A stretch of 8,498 nt of DNA from positions 1-8,498 of the forward strand of contig CAYUWH010000047.1 of the NCBI GenBank assembly GCA_964448615.1, written 5' to 3'. The stretch is from CAYUWH01 sp964448615. Its GTDB lineage: Bacteria; Patescibacteriota; Gracilibacteria; Peribacterales; Peribacteraceae. The position numbers were made by a program, and so were the translations under genes. The notes under the pieces are model-generated. The model was not told where the DNA came from. It saw only the letters and a list, made by a program, of their open reading frames with translations, and did no database searches. Shown here piece after piece: positions 5,018 through 8,498 of this stretch (positions within the stretch are counted from its first letter, which is position 1; every line of letters starts with the position of its first letter).

Positions 5018-7091
5018 CGCCCTTCTGCGCACGGACATTTTTCACAAAGGCGCTCCAGAGCGGGGCCGCGACCGTGAGGCCGTCCGCTTTCGATTGCATC
5101 GCGGTGTTATCGGCGTTGCCAACCCAGACGCCGACCACCAGGTTATCCGTGAAGCCGAGTGTCCAGACATTATTGATGCCGTACGAAAGACAATTGCCGT
5201 AAAACGTGCGCACGAAGCAGAGATTGCTGGTGCCCGTTTTTAATCCTGCCGTGAAATCCTTTGGCAGATCGATGGCGTGGTTCCAGCCTTCGGGGCGCAG
5301 GCTTGCATCGCTGAGAATGGTGCTGACTTGATGAGCGGCGCTCGGCGTGATGGCGATGAGCGGCGGAACGGGCGGCGGCGCGTACACGACATTTCCCTTC
5401 GCATCCGTGATCGAATTGATGGTTGTCATCGGCTTGAAGATGCCGTTATCCGCGATGGTGCCATAGGCCTGCACCATTTCGAGCAGCGGCACTTCGATGG
5501 CGCCGATCGCGAGCGGCCAACCGTACGAGTACCAGTACGAACCTTCGGCGCGCTTTGCCTCGCGCTTCACGAGCGGAGTGGGGGCGCCTGCCGCCGCCGC
5601 GAGGGAAAGAATGGGATCTTCTCCTCCCGCTTCATACAAGGCACGGATCGCGGGAATGTTCCGCGACGTGGCGAGGGCTTTCTTGATCGGAATGCGACCG
5701 AGAAATCCACCTTCAAAATTTTTCGGCGTAATGGCGCCGATGTGCAACGGCGTGTCTTCGATGATCGATTCACTCGTGTAGAGCCCTTGCCCGAGCAGCG
5801 TGGCATAGACAAGCGGTTTGAAGCTTGAGCCGGGTTGTCGTGGGCGTTGCGCCATATCCACGAACATGCTTCCGGTGTTCCCTCCCCAGGAAACGTTGCC
5901 CACATACGCCAGCACTTCCCGCGTCTCGCGGTCCAGCACCACCATCGCGGCATCGCGTGCGCCCGAGGCCTCGCTCAGTGCCGGAAAGCGGTCGGCCAAC
6001 GTTTGCTCGGCGATGCGTTGCAGACGCGGATCGAGCGTGGTGCGCACGGTGAGCCCCGCTTTCTTCCAGGAATCCGCCTGTTCGCTCTGGGCGATCAGTT
6101 GCGCGGTTTTCTTGCGGATCAGCATGACGAAATGCGACGGGTCCGGAATATTCTGCGGCGGCGCGAAGGTGATCGTGTCCAAGCGCTTTTGCGCATCGAG
6201 GCGGTCGGCTTCCGTGATGTACCCCAATCGTTGCATAGCCGCGAGCACGCTGTCGCTGCGGCCGGGAACGCGCAGGATCGTGCCGTCTCGTTGCAGCACC
6301 ATGCGTCCGATCAGCCCCGGCGAGATGTCGCTTCGTATGGATTTCACCGTGCCGGTTCCCGTCATCAGATCTTCCCATTTTCCCTGTGGCAACCCCACAA
6401 ACCGATGCGATCCGTATGGATCAAAGTAGCTCGGCCGTTGCGGGAGCGCCGCGAGAACGGCCGCCTGCGCGAGCGAAATTTTTTCGATCGGTAACCCGAA
6501 ATAGCGTTTGGCCGCTTGCCGCACGCCGTACACCGGTCCGCCCAATGGTACGGTGTTGAGGTAGTGCGTGAGAATTTCCTCTTTGGAAAGTTTCTCTTCA
6601 AGTTGGCAGGCAAGCACCAATTCTTTGAGTTTGCGCGTGAGCGTTTTTTCCGGAGTGAGAAAGGCGTTGCGAATCAGCTGTTGCGTGATGGTCGAGCCTC
6701 CCTGAATGTCACCGAGAATCCAGGTGGAGTACGCCGCGCGCGCGATCGCCCGGGCATCAAAGCAGGAGCGCGTGAAAAACCGTTCGTCTTCGATGCTGAT
6801 GAAAGCCTGGCGCACGAGCGGCGGGATGGCATCCAATTCCACGTTCACTTGATCGCGATCCGCGTACATGTGATACAGCTCATTTCCCAGCCGATCCATG
6901 ATACGAATGCTTTGCTCTTCCTCCAGAGCTTGCAGATGCAATTCCGGAATGGTGTCCCAGAATGCTTGTCCCACGGTGACGGTGTACAGAACGCTTACAG
7001 TGACGAGCGCGCACACGGCGACGAAGACGCTGTGCAAAATTTGCCGATGGGTTCGAGAGAAAAAAGCCAAAGGGGCGGATGCTAGCAGCAT
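5001..7091 (-). CDS. Class A penicillin-binding protein (PBP1A family: glycosyltransferase plus transpeptidase)
   Basis: Bifunctional peptidoglycan synthase of 696 residues that polymerises lipid II and crosslinks stem peptides outside the membrane. One transmembrane helix lies at about residues 19-41. The GT51 domain follows with catalytic ED at 101-102 (SIEDERFF), GGSTITQQL (131-139), RKLKE (153-157), HYLN (176-179) and YGVRQAAKRYFG (188-199). The transpeptidase domain has SSFK with nucleophile Ser422 (422-425), SRN (476-478) and KTGTS (618-622). Motif I is unusual: the common H-x-G after EDxxFY is replaced by RSC before FD, though the catalytic Glu remains. Cys625 and Cys634 just after KTGTS could form a disulfide. 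The protein is shorter than proteobacterial PBP1A and lacks a long tail. The start at 7091 has no Shine-Dalgarno sequence. The stop is TGA. The gene is divergent from the regulator at 7240. Confidence 0.96.
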   Translation of the reverse strand: MLLASAPLAFFSRTHRQILHSVFVAVCALVTVSVLYTVTVGQAFWDTIPELHLQALEEEQSIRIMDRLGNELYHMYADRDQVNVELDAIPPLVRQAFISIEDERFFTRSCFDARAIARAAYSTWILGDIQGGSTITQQLIRNAFLTPEKTLTRKLKELVLACQLEEKLSKEEILTHYLNTVPLGGPVYGVRQAAKRYFGLPIEKISLAQAAVLAALPQRPSYFDPYGSHRFVGLPQGKWEDLMTGTGTVKSIRSDISPGLIGRMVLQRDGTILRVPGRSDSVLAAMQRLGYITEADRLDAQKRLDTITFAPPQNIPDPSHFVMLIRKKTAQLIAQSEQADSWKKAGLTVRTTLDPRLQRIAEQTLADRFPALSEASGARDAAMVVLDRETREVLAYVGNVSWGGNTGSMFVDMAQRPRQPGSSFKPLVYATLLGQGLYTSESIIEDTPLHIGAITPKNFEGGFLGRIPIKKALATSRNIPAIRALYEAGGEDPILSLAAAAGAPTPLVKREAKRAEGSYWYSYGWPLAIGAIEVPLLEMVQAYGTIADNGIFKPMTTINSITDAKGNVVYAPPPVPPLIAITPSAAHQVSTILSDASLRPEGWNHAIDLPKDFTAGLKTGTSNLCFVRTFYGNCLSYGINNVWTLGFTDNLVVGVWVGNADNTAMQSKADGLTVAAPLWSAFVKNVRAQKGATASL

Positions 7092-7139
7092 GAGTCATAG
7101 ATGGGTCAGTGATTGTGATTGCTAAAATTCGGATATAGG

Positions 7140-7152
7140 TTGAATTATTCAA
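7140..7152. repeat. Short palindrome in the divergent pbp/regulator intergenic region
   Basis: TTGAATTATTCAA is a perfect inverted repeat with 6-bp arms and one central base. It lies 48 bp upstream of the penicillin-binding-protein start and 64 bp before the -10-like element of the regulator gene. It could be an operator for either gene, but a 6-bp AT-rich palindrome can occur by chance. The rest of 7092-7203 shows no recognisable gene or RNA, and I could not find a convincing promoter for the penicillin-binding-protein gene there. Confidence 0.25.
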
Positions 7153-7203
7153 AAATGGCTTCCGAGGAGAGCTGTTTTGCGTGAGATGTTCGTTCATCCT
7201 TGT

Positions 7204-7234
7204 TTGACATATTTGTATTTACTTTTATTATAAT
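7204..7234 (+). promoter_or_regulatory. Promoter of the tandem-HTH regulator gene
   Basis: A perfect -35 TTGACA (7204-7209) is followed either by TATTAT (7226-7231, spacer 16) or by a perfect TATAAT (7229-7234, spacer 19). Both place the transcription start within about two bases of the ATG at 7240, so the mRNA is predicted to be leaderless or nearly so. No Shine-Dalgarno sequence could fit between them. The consensus -35 suggests a strong promoter. Confidence 0.7.
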
Positions 7235-7239
7235 TTTCT

Positions 7240-7785
7240 ATGACTCCAGACAAATCTTTAGACACAGGGGATGTTCTTCCTATTTCCAAGGAAGAGATTG
7301 CACGTGCGGTCGGTGGAAAAATTCGTGCGATCAGAACGCAGTTATTGCTTACCTTACGAGAACTCAGTGAAAGAACGGGGGTTTCATTGGCATTTATTTC
7401 TCAGATTGAACTTGGAAAAAATACGGCATCTTGTGAAACGATTGCGAAGATCGCGTCAGGACTCGGCATGCGGATGCACGAGCTATTCGAAGGCATTTCC
7501 ATGGGTCCGGCCCTTTTGGAGGCAAAGAAAGAGCGAAAAGCACAAACCAAGTCAGAGATCATGGGTTCTCTCATTCGAGAAGCGCGAAAAGAGAAGGGGC
7601 TCACATTAAAGGATGTGGAGAAGGAAGCGCGAATTTCCTTGGGCTATCTTTCTCAACTTGAATGCGGCACTTCTGCGGGGAGTATTGAGATGTATGTGAA
7701 TGTTGCGAGAGTGCTGGGTATTTCCTTGGAAAAACTCTTCGATGTCTTCAAGGAAGCGCCTTTAGAGGATGATTATCAGATTTGA
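7240..7785 (+). CDS. Transcriptional regulator with two tandem XRE-type helix-turn-helix domains
   Basis: A 181-residue DNA-binding protein. Two Cro/C1-type HTH_3 domains lie at about residues 26-84 and 109-168, joined by a short charged linker (EAKKERKAQTKSE). The recognition helices are near copies: SLAFISQIE (49-57) and SLGYLSQLE (133-141). Each is followed by a G-x-x-A/S-like turn and a helix ending in LFEG or LFDVF. This points to an internal duplication, and one polypeptide could contact two half-sites. No sensor, cupin or peptidase domain is present. It is probably transcribed from the promoter ending at 7234 and translated from a leaderless mRNA. The next gene starts 116 bp later and carries palindromes over its promoter, so it is a plausible target. 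Base composition is more AT-rich than the conserved genes. The target and the signal sensed are unknown. Confidence 0.9.
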   Translation: MTPDKSLDTGDVLPISKEEIARAVGGKIRAIRTQLLLTLRELSERTGVSLAFISQIELGKNTASCETIAKIASGLGMRMHELFEGISMGPALLEAKKERKAQTKSEIMGSLIREARKEKGLTLKDVEKEARISLGYLSQLECGTSAGSIEMYVNVARVLGISLEKLFDVFKEAPLEDDYQI

Positions 7786-7858
7786 GGGGTTGAGAAAAGG
7801 AAAATTGATTGGGAGAAATAAAGAAAGTCGATGGTATTTTTGCCTTTATTGCTAATTT

Positions 7859-7890
7859 ACTATAAAATTGCTTTGCAATGAAATTATAGT
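7859..7890. repeat. Nested inverted repeats over the -35 region of the 7902 gene
   Basis: Outer arms ACTATAA (7859-7865) and TTATAGT (7884-7890) are exact reverse complements. Inner arms ATTGC (7867-7871) and GCAAT (7875-7879) surround a TTT loop, and the two levels are joined by short unpaired bases. The structure lies upstream of the predicted transcription start, so it more likely acts as DNA (operator) than RNA. Its right arm overlaps the second palindrome at 7886-7903. Confidence 0.5.
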
Positions 7891-7895
7891 ATAAT
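7868..7895 (+). promoter_or_regulatory. Promoter of the unknown 184-residue gene
   Basis: A perfect -10 TATAAT (7890-7895) has TTGCTT (7868-7873, 3 of 6 to the -35 consensus) 16 nt upstream. The expected +1, seven bases after the -10, is exactly the A of the ATG at 7902, so a leaderless mRNA is predicted. The weak -35 and the overlapping palindromes suggest a regulated promoter. Confidence 0.55.
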
Positions 7896-7903
7896 GATAC
7901 TAT
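7886..7903. promoter_or_regulatory. Operator-like 18-bp palindrome over the -10 and start codon of the 7902 gene
   Basis: ATAGTAT, AATG, ATACTAT: perfect 7-bp arms with a 4-bp spacer, covering the TATAAT box and the first two bases of the ATG. A related half-site TACTATA lies at 7858-7864. Size and arm spacing suit a dimeric or tandem-domain XRE repressor, and the nearest candidate is the tandem-HTH protein encoded just upstream. The link is inference from proximity. Confidence 0.5.
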
Positions 7904-8456
7904 GCGTTATTCTTATCATTCGAATCTCAGCTGGGATAATAACATTTCAACGCAACACACGATCGAGTTAGATATGGATTTGGTGATCGGAGAGTTCCTT
8001 AATGCAAGAGATATTGCAACCACTCTCGCAATGAGCCAAGGTCTGATTCGCCTGGAAATTCAGCGCATCGTTATTGAGCAAATACTGCCAAATGTTTTTT
8101 TTGATGTGGGTGCCACATCTGTAGAAGGAAAATTAAACACAAAGACACGTTCACATACAGAGGGTCTTGCGAGCATGATTGAGCATCGAACGCCTCAAGG
8201 CATTGATGTTGAAATTCGCGATAGTCTATCTGTCGTTTTTACTATCACGACAGATAGGCCGGTGACGGCTCTTGAAGCGTTGTGTGGCAGCAATATTGCA
8301 GTTGCTGATGCAATCACCAACGACATTATGATGCATCTTGCTATTAAATACTTTGGAGTAACTGAGCGCGACATCTCCACAGAGTCTTCCATTAGAAATG
8401 GGCGACTTGTAGATCATGACGTGAGACATAAAGGTGATATCTCTGGTCAGAATTAA
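7902..8456 (+). CDS. Hypothetical protein, family not recognised
   Basis: A 184-residue soluble protein that I do not recognise. There is no signal peptide, no transmembrane segment and no familiar catalytic motif. The N-terminal part (about 20-65) reads as alternating helices with LDMDLVIGEFLNARDIATT and LIRLEIQRIVIEQILPNVFF. A hydrophilic stretch follows, then a possible strand pair around 102-120 (GIDVEIRDSLSVVFTITTDR). A helix-rich part (AVADAITNDIMMHLAIKYFGV) and a polar tail with several His and Asp residues close the protein. Sampled composition is about 40% GC, lower than the conserved genes. The gene has a perfect TATAAT box six bases before the ATG, an operator-like palindrome there, and no Shine-Dalgarno sequence. 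A strong hairpin lies inside the coding region at 8226-8257. It may be the target of the upstream regulator. That it is a real gene is supported by its length in AT-rich DNA and its well-placed promoter. Confidence 0.75.
   Translation: MRYSYHSNLSWDNNISTQHTIELDMDLVIGEFLNARDIATTLAMSQGLIRLEIQRIVIEQILPNVFFDVGATSVEGKLNTKTRSHTEGLASMIEHRTPQGIDVEIRDSLSVVFTITTDRPVTALEALCGSNIAVADAITNDIMMHLAIKYFGVTERDISTESSIRNGRLVDHDVRHKGDISGQN
8226..8257 (+). repeat. Perfect 10-bp inverted repeat inside the unknown gene
   Basis: CTATCTGTCG (8226-8235) and CGACAGATAG (8248-8257) are exact reverse complements separated by 12 bases. In RNA the stem could extend by a U-G and a G-C pair. It lies in the coding sequence for SLSVVFTITTDRP, about 60% into the gene. 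It could be an mRNA structure, a DNA-binding palindrome or chance; no T-tract follows, so it does not look like a terminator. Confidence 0.55.
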
Positions 8457-8498
8457 GTAGGTTTCAGCTAATTCCAGACATATTGTTTTCTGAGTGGT
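8457..8498. other. 3' flank of the last gene, nothing recognisable
   Basis: Forty-two bases follow the TAA stop up to the window edge. I see no terminator hairpin, no new start with support and no RNA gene here. Any downstream partner of the 7902 gene would lie outside the window. Confidence 0.6.

Noticed and set aside
4286..5038. A 250-codon open frame on the minus strand opposite the lipoprotein gene
   Set aside because: Arg-rich shadow sequence. The plus-strand frame has a proper lipoprotein signal peptide, and the minus-strand frame would overlap the end of the penicillin-binding-protein gene on the same strand.
5835..6494. A 219-codon open frame on the plus strand opposite the penicillin-binding-protein gene
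   Set aside because: No recognisable motifs and an Arg/His-rich composition. The opposite frame contains all glycosyltransferase and transpeptidase motifs in order.
7786..7857. Terminator or small RNA between the regulator and the unknown gene
   Set aside because: Only a 7-bp AT-rich pairing (AATAAAG with CTTTATT) with a long loop is present. No GC-rich stem and T-tract was found.
1..8498. tRNA, rRNA, CRISPR array, transposase or riboswitch
   Set aside because: No cloverleaf, rRNA-like stretch, regularly spaced direct repeats, transposase motifs or known riboswitch core could be seen on reading both strands. The S23-like gene is not inside an rRNA gene here.

Overview
The window looks like a piece of a small-genome bacterium, most likely from the Candidate Phyla Radiation (Patescibacteria), perhaps a Peregrinibacteria/Peribacteria-like lineage. 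This is inference. It rests on the gene style (a four-helix-bundle S23-like gene next to housekeeping genes, a compact PBP1A, no visible Shine-Dalgarno sequences), not on any marker match. TGA is used as a stop (penicillin-binding protein and regulator genes), so the UGA=Gly code of Gracilibacteria/SR1 does not apply. Conserved genes are GC-rich (sampled obg lines are 60-67%). The four-helix-bundle gene (about 37%) and the right-hand 1.3 kb (sampled lines about 40-47%) are clearly more AT-rich.

Layout: (1) 1-423, the C-terminal part of glyceraldehyde-3-phosphate dehydrogenase, convergent with dnaK across a perfect 28-bp palindrome that is probably a two-way terminator. (2) 500-2407, a complete dnaK on the minus strand, with a sigma70-type promoter overlapped by an exact CIRCE operator, so HrcA-type heat-shock repression is expected. 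(3) 2545-2916, an AT-rich four-helix-bundle gene flanked by AT-rich inverted repeats, one of which lies in the dnaK leader and the other in the obg leader. (4) 2949-5017, the GTPase Obg followed by a lipoprotein gene, probably one transcript. (5) 5001-7091, a class A penicillin-binding protein on the minus strand whose 3' end overlaps the lipoprotein gene by 17 bp. (6) 7240-8456, a regulator with two XRE-type helix-turn-helix domains, followed by a 184-residue protein I do not recognise. The promoter of the latter is covered by nested palindromes.

The left and middle parts are housekeeping: glycolysis, chaperone, ribosome-linked GTPase, and cell-wall synthesis. The right end is the accessory part. 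There a tandem-HTH regulator sits directly upstream of an unknown gene with operator-like palindromes from the -35 region to the start codon, which suggests a small regulator-target module. Two window-wide signals stand out. None of the seven visible starts has a Shine-Dalgarno sequence, and all seven ATGs are preceded by two pyrimidines. For three genes a -10-like hexamer lies almost exactly 7 nt before the A of the ATG, as expected for leaderless mRNAs.
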